From Alloscardovia macacae (GTDB taxonomy: Bacteria; Actinomycetota; Actinomycetes; Actinomycetales; Bifidobacteriaceae), in the NCBI RefSeq assembly GCF_002259705.1, contig NZ_MWWT01000001.1, positions 62,001 to 126,000 on the forward strand: a stretch of DNA of 64,000 nt. Direction: 5' to 3'. Shown one piece after another: positions 1 through 6,873 of the stretch; position 1 is the first letter of the stretch, and every line of letters begins with the position of its first letter. The translations under genes were made by a program, and so were the position numbers. The notes under the pieces were generated by a model. That model was not told the origin of the DNA. It worked only from the letters and a program-made list of their open reading frames with translations, and searched no databases.

Positions 1-1
1 C

Positions 2-109
2 GCAGGCGACGCCGTGGATAAGGTCTACCGCCAGGCCATCGTGGCCGCAGGCGCTGGCTGCCAGGCAGCACTCGATGCTCAGGCGTATCTCGTAGAGCAC
101 GCAGAGTAA
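2..109 (+). CDS. trxB: Thioredoxin reductase, C-terminal end (partial)
   Basis: The window opens inside a gene whose last 35 codons read [20 protein letters not shown] and then a Gln/Ala-rich helix ending at TAA. This is the typical FAD-binding C-terminus of bacterial thioredoxin reductase (AGD...YRQA...AAG-GC-AA), the flavoenzyme that reduces thioredoxin with NADPH in the cytosol. The 5' part lies outside the window, so the CPxC motif cannot be seen. trxB beside the rsmG-parA-parB cluster is a known actinobacterial arrangement, which supports the call. A rho-independent terminator follows 28 bases after the stop. Confidence 0.85.
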   Translation, partial: AGDAVDKVYRQAIVAAGAGCQAALDAQAYLVEHAE

Positions 110-136
110 GTTTTTTAGGATACCACGTTACACGAC

Positions 137-180
137 GCGCGAGGCTTTCTCTTTTCTGAGGAGCCTCGCGCTTGTGTCTT
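137..180 (+). terminator. Rho-independent terminator of trxB
   Basis: A perfect 10-bp stem (GCGCGAGGCT at 137-146 with AGCCTCGCGC at 162-171) is followed by a T-rich tract. It lies just after trxB and faces the end of the convergent minus-strand gene at 181-333, so it may serve both sides. Confidence 0.8.
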
Positions 181-333
181 TTAAAGATTACGGATGGAGA
201 TGCGCTCATCCTTCGTAGTCTGATGATTCTTCTTCAGGTACTTCACTGCAGCCATAGTGAGCACCCCTAATGCCCCGAGAATGAAGACTACCAGGAGTAT
301 ACCGAAGATACATCCAAACACAGCTCCTATCAT
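181..333 (-). CDS. Small single-pass membrane protein (50 aa)
   Basis: The reading frame gives a 50-residue peptide starting MIGAVFGCIFGILLVVFILG, so nearly the whole first half is one hydrophobic helix. It is followed by AAVKYLKKN and a charged tail (KDERISIRNL). The ATG overlaps the stop of the DUF2089 gene by 4 bases (ATGA type), which indicates translational coupling, and an AAAGGGG Shine-Dalgarno lies 8 bases upstream. No family is recognised. Co-translation with a putative regulator suggests a membrane partner or sensor, but that is inference. The alternative 60-aa frame across the same DNA lacks this coherent hydropathy. Confidence 0.6.
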   Translation of the reverse strand: MIGAVFGCIFGILLVVFILGALGVLTMAAVKYLKKNHQTTKDERISIRNL

Positions 334-620
334 GATTCCTGCCCCTTTCTGTACTCATCGATGAGTACTTTTGCAGTATCGATGTCATATTTTTCTTCTA
401 TAGCGAGCCTTTTCACGAGAAGGACGAAGTCATCATCGTGCTCCTGATCAGTGAGCTGAATCTTTTCCCTCACTTTATCGAGTCTGGCGCGAATAGTGGG
501 ATACGAGACCTGGTACAGACTCGCCATCGTCTTCAGAGAGCCCGAAGACAGCAGAAAATTCCGGATGAATGCATGATCATCCTCGGATAACACTGCGAAC
601 CACCGTGGAATTTCTGCCAT
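330..620 (-). CDS. DUF2089 family protein, putative HTH regulator
   Basis: The 96-aa protein has the DUF2089 pattern: an N-terminal PRWFAVLSEDDHAFIRNFLL stretch, then SGSLKTMASLYQVSYPTIRARLDK, which reads as a helix-turn-helix, and a C-terminal SHOCT-like acidic/hydrophobic region. Family members are small, often sit beside genes for short membrane proteins, and are suspected transcription factors; none of this is proven here. The start has a GGAAGGAG Shine-Dalgarno. Seventeen bases upstream lies a 27-bp AT palindrome that is a good candidate operator for autoregulation and for the divergent peptide genes at 762-991. Confidence 0.75.
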   Translation of the reverse strand: MAEIPRWFAVLSEDDHAFIRNFLLSSGSLKTMASLYQVSYPTIRARLDKVREKIQLTDQEHDDDFVLLVKRLAIEEKYDIDTAKVLIDEYRKGQES

Positions 621-636
621 GACTCTCCTTCCCGAT

Positions 637-663
637 ATTTAATATTATTAAATAATATTAAAT
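637..663. promoter_or_regulatory. 27-bp AT-rich palindrome, candidate operator
   Basis: The 11-bp arms ATTTAATATTA (637-647) and TAATATTAAAT (653-663) are perfectly complementary around a 5-bp centre. The element lies between the divergent DUF2089 gene and the small-peptide genes. Its GC content is close to zero in an otherwise GC-balanced region, and it continues into a TATA-rich stretch to about 680. A binding site for the DUF2089 protein is inferred from position only. Confidence 0.5.
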
Positions 664-761
664 ATATTTTATATATAAGAAGAACTTTTTGTCAATTCAC
701 CATCCACCGAAGCCATAAAGAGATAGAATGTAAGTACTTTCATCCAGAAAAGGAGGCCATA

Positions 762-881
762 ATGGCGTGGGCTATAGCGGATATAGCATTATCTGTCATT
801 CTCAGTTTCGCAGCTTTTATGGGCGGATGGTATACCGTGAAGGCATATCTCACTAAGAGAACTGCTAAGGAGGAGAAGTAA
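762..881 (+). CDS. Small single-pass membrane protein (39 aa)
   Basis: A short frame with a strong Shine-Dalgarno (AAAGGAGG, 5 bases before ATG) encodes 39 residues. The N-terminal hydrophobic helix reads AIADIALSVILSFAAFMGGW and the basic tail ends TKRTAKEEK. It is the first of two tandem peptide genes that share a transcript; its own last codons (AAGGAGGAGAAG) supply the ribosome site for the next gene. No homologous family is recognised. The arrangement could reflect a type I toxin, a regulator of a membrane enzyme or a secreted peptide. Confidence 0.55.
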   Translation: MAWAIADIALSVILSFAAFMGGWYTVKAYLTKRTAKEEK

Positions 882-883
882 TC

Positions 884-991
884 ATGTGGTGGTGGATAGA
901 AAAATTACTCATCATCGTGAGTTTTTTCATTTCCGGAGGATTCTCCGCTTATGGAAGTATGACATGGGGAAAATTATCTGAGAAAAAATAA
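884..991 (+). CDS. Small Trp-rich membrane peptide (35 aa)
   Basis: The frame starts two bases after the preceding stop and encodes 35 residues: MWWWIEKLLIIVSFFISGGF, then a short tail ending KLSEKK. Three N-terminal tryptophans followed by a hydrophobic helix suggest an interfacial membrane peptide. Its ribosome site lies inside the end of the upstream gene (AAGGAGG), so the two are translationally linked. A strong bidirectional terminator begins at its stop codon. Function unknown. Confidence 0.55.
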   Translation: MWWWIEKLLIIVSFFISGGFSAYGSMTWGKLSEKK

Positions 992-1024
992 AGGCGAGGT
1001 CCACGCATACGCGAACCTCGCCTT
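991..1024. terminator. Bidirectional terminator between peptide genes and parB
   Basis: A perfect 10-bp stem, AAGGCGAGGT (991-1000) with ACCTCGCCTT (1015-1024), has A and T ends on either side. It can end transcription both from the plus-strand peptide genes and from the minus-strand parAB operon. Confidence 0.85.
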
Positions 1025-1036
1025 CAGAGCGGAATA

Positions 1037-2191
1037 TTAGTTCAGCACGTTTAGAATCCTGTCCAGCTCCTCCTGCGAGGTGAAGCTGATCTCTATACGT
1101 CCGCGCTTCGCTGAACCCTTGATAGCTACGTGCGTGGAGAAGCGAGACTCGAGACGCTCCACGAGTTCTGGGTTCTCCCACGGATTCGTCCGCACAGCGC
1201 GCGGCTTCTTCTCCGAGTCGCTCATGCGTGCCACGAGCTCCTCCACGGAGCGCACAGACAGGCCTTCCTTCACTATCTTCTCAGCCAGCTTTTCCATGTC
1301 CTCCTGGTTCTGCAGGCTCAGCAGAGCACGTGCATGTCCAGCAGACAGTTCACCGGCCGCCACACGCTTCTGAATGCCCCCAGGAAGCTGGAGAAGACGC
1401 AGGGTGTTCGTAATCTGTGGGCGAGACTTCGAGACGCTCTGAGCGAGCTTTTCTTGCGTCAGACCGAACTCTTTAAGCATCTGCTGGTATGCAGCTGCCT
1501 CTTCGAGTGGATTCAGTGCCACACGGTGCAGGTTTTCCAGCAGAGCATCGCGCAGCATGTCTGTATCTGCCGTGGTCTTCACGATGGCTGGAATCTTCTC
1601 CAGCTGAGCCAGACGGCTCGCACGCGTACGGCGCTCACCCATGATGAGCTCATAGTGGTGACCATCATGCGTCTGAGGATCCACTTCGCGCACCACGATA
1701 GGCTGGAGCACACCCACTTCTTTAATGGAGTTCGAGAGCTCCTGAAGCTCCTGCTCTTCGAAGACGTGACGTGGCTGGTATTCATTCGCCACGATGTCAT
1801 CGAGACGCACTTCTGTGAGGTATGCACCCTTCACCGGACGCAGGCCAGAGATGACCGTAGCACCCTCTGTAGAGGACAGCAAGGCATCCAGCGCATCCGT
1901 AGACTTATAGTGCGGGATAGAGTCCTGCAGCGATGGGATCGCTGGGCGCTCTTCTTCCAGGGAATCAGCAGCAGAGCCCCTATCCGAGCCCATACCAGGC
2001 ATCTCGATGGCTGGCATAGCTGCACGCTGAGTCTTCGTCTTCTTCACAGGCTTATTAGCTCCTTGTGCTGGAGAGGATGCGGCGGATGCAGAAGCAGCTA
2101 CAGCTGCCTCATTCACTTCTTCTTCGCCGGATTCATTAATCGTAGGGAAGAGTGCTCCGAGGCCTTTTCCGAGTCGAGAACGTCCTGGCAT
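1037..2191 (-). CDS. parB: Chromosome partitioning protein ParB
   Basis: This 384-aa ParB/Spo0J protein binds parS sites near the origin, loads as a CTP-dependent clamp and recruits condensin and ParA. Visible parts are: a low-complexity N-terminus starting PGRSRLGKGLGALFP; the ParB nuclease-like domain with EYQPRHVF and the CTP-binding ELIMGERRTRASRL motif around residue 185; the helix-turn-helix LTQEKLAQSVSKSRPQI around residues 245-262; and a C-terminal dimer domain. The ATG lies one base after the parA stop, so the two form an operon read away from oriC. Confidence 0.95.
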   Translation of the reverse strand: MPGRSRLGKGLGALFPTINESGEEEVNEAAVAASASAASSPAQGANKPVKKTKTQRAAMPAIEMPGMGSDRGSAADSLEEERPAIPSLQDSIPHYKSTDALDALLSSTEGATVISGLRPVKGAYLTEVRLDDIVANEYQPRHVFEEQELQELSNSIKEVGVLQPIVVREVDPQTHDGHHYELIMGERRTRASRLAQLEKIPAIVKTTADTDMLRDALLENLHRVALNPLEEAAAYQQMLKEFGLTQEKLAQSVSKSRPQITNTLRLLQLPGGIQKRVAAGELSAGHARALLSLQNQEDMEKLAEKIVKEGLSVRSVEELVARMSDSEKKPRAVRTNPWENPELVERLESRFSTHVAIKGSAKRGRIEISFTSQEELDRILNVLN

Positions 2192-2192
2192 C

Positions 2193-3185
2193 TTACTGCT
2201 CCTTCTTCAGGCGGTCTAACAGAGTGAATATGTGTGTGCTCTTTTTATTAATCTCGAGAGCTGCTTCGCGGTACGCTATGGCACCCATTCCGCGCGGATC
2301 ATACGCGATGACGGACTGGGCGAAGCTCGGCGCTTCCGCTATGCGCACCGCGCGTGGGATGGTAGTCTCGAGCAGAAGTGACGCGTAATGCTGCCCCACT
2401 TCCTCATACACTTCGTGGCTCAGCAGTGTGCGCTTGTCGTACATGGTGATGAGGATGGCCGAGATGACCAGCTCGCGGTTCATGCTCTTCTGGACGAGCT
2501 GAATGGTGCGCAAAAGCTGGCCGAGGCCTTCCAGAGCGTAGTACTCTGCCTGGATAGGGATGACCACTTCGTGCACAGCGCACAGCGAGTTCAGTACGAG
2601 CAGTCCCAGGCTTGGTGGGCAGTCGATGATGACGTAATCGTACTTCTTCTCACTGGACTCGAGGTACGCGCGAAGCTGGTCACGCAGCAGGTAGACGCGG
2701 TTTTCCAGCGAAGATATTTCGAGTTCAGCACCCGAAAGATCGATAGTGGACGGCACCACGTCGAGGTTCTCGAAGTCAGGGCATACCTGCAGCGCCTCGG
2801 CTATGCTGGCGCGGCCTTCGATGACGTCGTACAGAGACAGGGTCTGCGAGTCATGCTGAGCTCCGAGAGCAGTGGAAGCATTGCCCTGAGGATCCATATC
2901 CAGAACGAGCACGTTCATGCCAGCCTCAGCCAGCGCTGCCGCCAGATTCACGGACGACGTGGTCTTTCCCACGCCACCCTTCTGATTCGCCACAGCGAGG
3001 AATCGCGTGGACTGCGGCCTCTCGAACGTCTGCGAAGCCAGCTTATCGATGCGGTTAATCTCTTCAGTAATGGACGCGCCTACCTCAGACTCAGGCGAAT
3101 CCTTAAAAATGCGGTTAATAACGTGCGAGGCAGATTCGAACTGAGGGTCGTCGGTCGGGAATGTTTCACGTGAAACATCACTCAT
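2193..3185 (-). CDS. parA: Chromosome partitioning ATPase ParA
   Basis: This 330-aa Walker-type ATPase segregates origins by binding DNA non-specifically and being stimulated by ParB. The deviant Walker A motif KGGVGKTTSSVNLA is at residues 69-82, the DMDPQGN motif follows, and VIIDCPPSLGLL is the Walker B-like region. The N-terminal extension of about 60 residues is longer than in minimal ParA and is common in actinobacteria. The start ATG has a GGAGGT ribosome site. Codons 4-8 (VSRET) are encoded by a perfect parS site, so partition complexes can form on the parA gene itself. Confidence 0.95.
   Translation of the reverse strand: MSDVSRETFPTDDPQFESASHVINRIFKDSPESEVGASITEEINRIDKLASQTFERPQSTRFLAVANQKGGVGKTTSSVNLAAALAEAGMNVLVLDMDPQGNASTALGAQHDSQTLSLYDVIEGRASIAEALQVCPDFENLDVVPSTIDLSGAELEISSLENRVYLLRDQLRAYLESSEKKYDYVIIDCPPSLGLLVLNSLCAVHEVVIPIQAEYYALEGLGQLLRTIQLVQKSMNRELVISAILITMYDKRTLLSHEVYEEVGQHYASLLLETTIPRAVRIAEAPSFAQSVIAYDPRGMGAIAYREAALEINKKSTHIFTLLDRLKKEQ
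3162..3177. promoter_or_regulatory. parS: parS centromere site inside parA
   Basis: The 16-mer TGTTTCACGTGAAACA is the perfect palindromic parS consensus that ParB recognises in most bacteria. It overlaps codons near the start of parA (reading VSRET). It is about 3.4 kb left of the first oriC box cluster. Confidence 0.95.
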
Positions 3186-3198
3186 GGTCTACCTCCAC

Positions 3199-3906
3199 TT
3201 ATTTCTTATTCACTACGAGTACGCGCGTCGGCTCGAGGCCTTCGCCTACAGGCGCTTCATACACATGCGGATGCACTGCCCCATACTTTTTCATCTCTTT
3301 GGCAGCCTTCTCCAGCTCCGCTTCCACGCTCCTGCCCTTCAGAGTTACTAATTTACCACCTGAAGCAAGCAGTGGGAATATCATACCCGTAAGCTTAGTC
3401 ATAGGAGCCACAGCACGGCACGTAGCGATGTCAAACCCTCTAAAACCGCGAGGCAGCAGGCTTTTCACATTCCCCGCCACATGTCCCGGCGTCACTTCCT
3501 GCGCACGCGCGCGCACCACCGTCACGTTCGTCAAGCCCAGCTCAGCGACCACTTCATGCAGCCACTCCACGCGGCGTTCCATAGGCTCCACGAGATACAC
3601 AGGAACATCCGGCATGCACGCCGCCACGATGATTCCCGGGAAGCCGCCGCCGCTGCCGATGTCGCCGATGATAGGCTCGCGACCGCCCTTCACCGAGCGC
3701 AGATCCTCCATCTCCTCCCAGAGGAATGGCACGAGCGCAGCCGAGTTCAGGATGTGGCGCTCCCAGATAATGTCCACATCCCGCGGTCCTATGATACCGC
3801 GCGGCTCACCCTCCTTCTCCAGCTTGGCATGAAAAAGGGCGAGCGGTTCGTACGCCTCTGCGAGCACCTCGCGTGGCAGGGGCGATGAAGAAAGAAGATC
3901 AGTCAT
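3199..3906 (-). CDS. rsmG: 16S rRNA (guanine-527-N7)-methyltransferase RsmG
   Basis: A 235-aa protein of the RsmG/GidB family, which methylates N7 of G527 in 16S rRNA using S-adenosylmethionine. The SAM-binding loop IGDIGSGGGFPGI lies around residue 80. The family signature RDVDIIWERHILNSAALVPF precedes it and VTVVRARAQEV follows, as expected for the Rossmann fold. It sits between jag and parA in the conserved origin-left operon. Loss of this gene gives low-level streptomycin resistance in other bacteria (family knowledge). Confidence 0.93.
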   Translation of the reverse strand: MTDLLSSSPLPREVLAEAYEPLALFHAKLEKEGEPRGIIGPRDVDIIWERHILNSAALVPFLWEEMEDLRSVKGGREPIIGDIGSGGGFPGIIVAACMPDVPVYLVEPMERRVEWLHEVVAELGLTNVTVVRARAQEVTPGHVAGNVKSLLPRGFRGFDIATCRAVAPMTKLTGMIFPLLASGGKLVTLKGRSVEAELEKAAKEMKKYGAVHPHVYEAPVGEGLEPTRVLVVNKK

Positions 3907-3916
3907 ACTCTCGATA

Positions 3917-4498
3917 CTACTCGTTCGTCTCGGCTGTGTCTGGGGTGTCCTCGAAGTCCTCGTCGAGCTCGTCTACGTCCGGCTTATCCCCAGCATCTGC
4001 CGTGTCTGCTGGACGCTGGTAGACGGTGACGTACCGCTTCGGATCGACGCCATGCGAGCGGGACTTCAGGCCTTCTTCGCGGATGACGTCGTGGACTATC
4101 TTTCGCTCGTACGAGTTCATAGGCCGCATGTCCACCGGTTCGCCGGTGTCCAGGACTTCCTGAACGGCGTCGAGCGCGAGGTTTACGAGGCGTTCGCGGC
4201 GCTTGCGCAGATATCCGTCCACGTCCACGATGACGCGCGAATGCTCGCCTGTGGCCTGCTGAACGGCGAGGCGTGTCAGATGCTGCAATGCGCTGACCAC
4301 CTGTCCGTCGCGCCCGATAAGGTGTCGGATATCCGTATCATCGTCCGCTACTATCTGCACGACAGGGTGCCCCTGGCGCACGCCCATCTCGATGTCGCCG
4401 TCATAGTCGGCTATGTCGAGCAGCTCCTCCAGGTAGTCTGCCGCGATGTCAGCTTCTTCGTTGAGCTGATCGATGTCGACTTCAGTGTTCTGATTCAT
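3917..4498 (-). CDS. jag: Jag/KhpB-like RNA-binding protein (KH-R3H)
   Basis: A 193-aa protein with the KH-like segment (LIGRDGQVVSALQHLTRLAV) followed by an R3H segment (YLRKRRERLVNLALDAV ... MRPMNSYERKIVHDVI). That is the order in Jag/KhpB, an RNA-binding protein encoded downstream of yidC. It lacks the long N-terminal Jag_N domain of Firmicutes, as is usual in actinobacteria. The C-terminal 30 residues are strongly acidic (PDVDELDEDFED). An AAGGAG ribosome site precedes the ATG. Confidence 0.9.
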   Translation of the reverse strand: MNQNTEVDIDQLNEEADIAADYLEELLDIADYDGDIEMGVRQGHPVVQIVADDDTDIRHLIGRDGQVVSALQHLTRLAVQQATGEHSRVIVDVDGYLRKRRERLVNLALDAVQEVLDTGEPVDMRPMNSYERKIVHDVIREEGLKSRSHGVDPKRYVTVYQRPADTADAGDKPDVDELDEDFEDTPDTAETNE

Positions 4499-4610
4499 AA
4501 TGCTCCTTACATTACTTTCAGTTTACCGCCGGATAAGTATATCGACGCGCGATGCCTCGTAAGAAGCACCGCGCTCGTTTCGTTCTTTTTTTTATGTCAA
4601 TTTTTCCGTT

Positions 4611-5606
4611 TTAGGAGCGCTTCTTTTTGCGCGATGGCTGGTAGCGCTGCGTGCCCCCATTTTTCTTCAGTTCTGCTTCAGCTTCCTTAGCTTTCTGCAG
4701 CTCTTCTTCCTCGATGGATGGCAGGCCTTCCCTCTGGCGGCGCTCCTGCTCCTTCGTGTAATCGCGCTTTTCCTTCGCCTCATAAGCCGCAGATCCTGGG
4801 GTCGGGAAATTCTCTACCTGGTAGATCATCTGAAGCAGCGTCCACGTGTTATTCGTAGCCCAGTAGACGAGTACTGCGAACGGGAATGCCACACCAGAGA
4901 AGATGTACATCACCGGGAAGATGAAGGCCATAATGCGCTGCGTGTTATACTGCTGAGTTCCGATGGACGCCTTCGGCATATTACGACGCAGGCTGTAGTA
5001 CTGCGAAAGGAACATGGTCACGCACATGTAGGCCACAAACAGACCGATGATGATCTTTCCGGAGCCTTCTGCGCTCGTAAAGTTCGTGGAGATCTTCGTC
5101 CCGAAGACCGTGGTGTGCATAATCTCTTCAGCCACCGTCTTATCGAATCCACCGAGGGCATCTCTCGTACCATTCGCTATAGGCTGGATGGCGTAAAGAA
5201 TGTAGAACAGGGCCATGAACACAGGGCCCTGGATAAGGGATGGGACACACGAGCCCATAGGATTCACATTATTATCCTGGTAGAGCTTCATGGTCTCGCG
5301 GCTCTGAGCTTCGCGAGACGCAGCATCCGTCTTTCCCTTATACTTGTTCTGTATCTTCTGCATCTTCGGCTGGAGAGCCTGCATACGGCTCATGGACGCC
5401 ATCTGCTTGGCGAAGAATGGCAGAATGATGATGCGCACCGTAATGGTCAGAAAGATGATGGACAGTACCCAGGCAAATCCTGGCCCGGACTGCATCCCCA
5501 GTGCCACGAAGATACGGTGGAAGAACACCATAACCTGCGTCATGACCCATTCCAGTGGGTACAGGATTCTATAAATAAATCCGAAGAAACCTTGATCGAG
5601 ATTCAT
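4611..5606 (-). CDS. yidC: Membrane protein insertase YidC
   Basis: A 331-aa YidC/Oxa1/Alb3 insertase, which folds proteins into the cytoplasmic membrane alone or with SecYEG. There is a first transmembrane helix near residues 35-60, a charged cytoplasmic hairpin with QALQPKMQKIQNKYKGKTD, the conserved PMGSCVPSLIQGPVFMALFY helix, and further helices (IIIGLFVAYMCVTMFL and IMAFIFPVMYIFSGVAFPF). The long basic tail ending QRYQPSRKKKRS probably contacts ribosomes. The gene follows yidD by 4 bases. Confidence 0.95.
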   Translation of the reverse strand: MNLDQGFFGFIYRILYPLEWVMTQVMVFFHRIFVALGMQSGPGFAWVLSIIFLTITVRIIILPFFAKQMASMSRMQALQPKMQKIQNKYKGKTDAASREAQSRETMKLYQDNNVNPMGSCVPSLIQGPVFMALFYILYAIQPIANGTRDALGGFDKTVAEEIMHTTVFGTKISTNFTSAEGSGKIIIGLFVAYMCVTMFLSQYYSLRRNMPKASIGTQQYNTQRIMAFIFPVMYIFSGVAFPFAVLVYWATNNTWTLLQMIYQVENFPTPGSAAYEAKEKRDYTKEQERRQREGLPSIEEEELQKAKEAEAELKKNGGTQRYQPSRKKKRS

Positions 5607-5610
5607 ACTT

Positions 5611-5922
5611 TTATTCTTCCTCTCCGTACGGATGGTACTGAGGTTCTATGCTCGGCTCTTCGTGAGCTGAAGACCACGAGAATCTATACCAGACCGAAAA
5701 CTTTTTCGGTACGTCATCGATGCCGCCACGTGACCAGGGTCTGCAACGCAGAAGCCTGAGAATGGCCAGTACACTGCCACGAAATGCACCGAAGCGCTCC
5801 ACAGCAGTGAGAGCATACGTAGAGCAGGTGGGATAGTACTTACAGGATGGCAGTGTCCGAGCAGAAATCTGCGTGCGGTACCACTGAATCATCCGTATCA
5901 CTACCCTACTCGCCCAGCTCAT
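5611..5922 (-). CDS. yidD: Membrane protein insertion efficiency factor YidD
   Basis: A 103-aa protein with the YidD signature: IQWYRTQISARTLPSCKYYP, TCSTYALTAVERFGAF and RLLRCRPWSRGGIDDVP. The family assists YidC-dependent insertion at the inner membrane face. It begins two bases after the rnpA stop, keeping the conserved rpmH-rnpA-yidD-yidC order. Length is normal for actinobacteria. Confidence 0.95.
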   Translation of the reverse strand: MSWASRVVIRMIQWYRTQISARTLPSCKYYPTCSTYALTAVERFGAFRGSVLAILRLLRCRPWSRGGIDDVPKKFSVWYRFSWSSAHEEPSIEPQYHPYGEEE

Positions 5923-5924
5923 GC

Positions 5925-6323
5925 TCAGTCTTTCTGAGATTCTACGATGCTGGCTATCTTCGTCAGCGCCTTTTCTACCTGCGGCTCGAGATCACTAAAG
6001 GGGACGCTGTAGCACCCCGGTTTGGCTCTCATTACACAGTCGATGCCATATCCCGCTGGGAGGAGATGCTCGTACCGGCGTGCGAGTACGCGAAAACGGC
6101 GCTTCACCGTATTTCGCTGAACCGCATGTCCCACAGACTTCGACACTGCCAGCCCCAGACGATGTACTGCCGTAGAACTGACTAAGTCGTCCATTTGATT
6201 CTTACTATCTGAGCTCTGTGGCGTAGACGTAACAAGGAAATGAACGACTATATCGTGTGTGGAAACGCGCTGGCGCTTCCGTAAAACTGCAGTAAAGTCC
6301 TGGTGACTCTGTAACCGCTCCAC
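5925..6323 (-). CDS. rnpA: Ribonuclease P protein component
   Basis: The protein subunit of RNase P, which matures tRNA 5' ends. The RNR signature is clear in LGLAVSKSVGHAVQRNTVKRRFRVLARR. The GTG at 6323 is preferred because the resulting N-terminus, VERLQSHQDFTAVLRKRQRV, matches the start remembered for bifidobacterial RnpA. The frame stays open upstream to an ATG at 6413, but that start would overlap the end of rpmH by 62 bases and add a poor leader; still, no clear Shine-Dalgarno precedes the GTG. An insert around residues 38-46 (TSTPQSSDSKNQ) is unusual. Confidence 0.9.
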   Translation of the reverse strand: MERLQSHQDFTAVLRKRQRVSTHDIVVHFLVTSTPQSSDSKNQMDDLVSSTAVHRLGLAVSKSVGHAVQRNTVKRRFRVLARRYEHLLPAGYGIDCVMRAKPGCYSVPFSDLEPQVEKALTKIASIVESQKD

Positions 6324-6351
6324 TGTCAGGCGCTTTTTTCGCGCGTATCGC

Positions 6352-6486
6352 TTATGCAGAGAGGGACTTGCGGCCCTTTGCACGACGACGGTTAATAACT
6401 GCGCGACCCGCACGGGTACGCATGCGCAAACGGAAACCGTGCTTCATATGACGACGACGGTTGTTTGGCTGGAATGTACGCTTCAT
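6352..6486 (-). CDS. rpmH: Ribosomal protein L34
   Basis: A 44-aa, extremely basic protein beginning [20 protein letters not shown] and ending with [12 protein letters not shown], which is bacterial L34 with no doubt. It is the first gene of the minus-strand operon leading away from oriC. The ATG is preceded by GGGAGCGTTAACT on the minus strand. Confidence 0.97.
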   Translation of the reverse strand: MKRTFQPNNRRRHMKHGFRLRMRTRAGRAVINRRRAKGRKSLSA

Positions 6487-6588
6487 AGTTAACGCTCCCA
6501 TATGTAGCCGTGACCATCACGGCTTCCTTTTATTAAGTCAATCTCTACAACCTTACTTGAAACCCTGTACCAGAGCAAGTTCACCCCG

Positions 6589-6816
6589 TTATCCACGCGT
6601 CGTACACAAGTTACCCACACATTATCCACCATGTGCATAACTTCCTCATTTCATGCACATTTAAAAATTACACCCGTGTAGTTATGCACACAAAGGCTTG
6701 TGAATAAGCGGATAACATTGTGGATAACTTTATCCACTTATCCACAAATTACACCCGTGTTATTCACAAACCCTTATTTTCAACACACGTGCTTGTGGAT
6801 AACTTACTGTGGATAG
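6589..6816. other. oriC: oriC, DnaA-box cluster I (rpmH-dnaA)
   Basis: The intergenic region holds a dense set of DnaA boxes (TTATCCACA or near matches): plus orientation at 6589, 6611, 6622, 6682, 6730, 6738 and 6760, and reverse orientation (TGTGGATAA type) at 6699, 6719, 6794 and 6808. The boxes at 6730 and 6738 overlap by one base. TTACACCCGTGT occurs around 6668 and 6749, a repeated spacer element. This is one half of a bipartite origin that flanks dnaA and probably also autoregulates dnaA. Confidence 0.93.
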
Positions 6817-6873
6817 TGTAAACTGTGGTAGGCGTGAAAAAGATGCGCGGAATTTTTCGTTCGAGGAGAGGCT

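Noticed and set aside
206-388. 60-aa minus frame overlapping the DUF2089 gene end
   Set aside because: The alternative frame 181-333 has a ribosome site, ATGA coupling and coherent hydropathy; this one does not.
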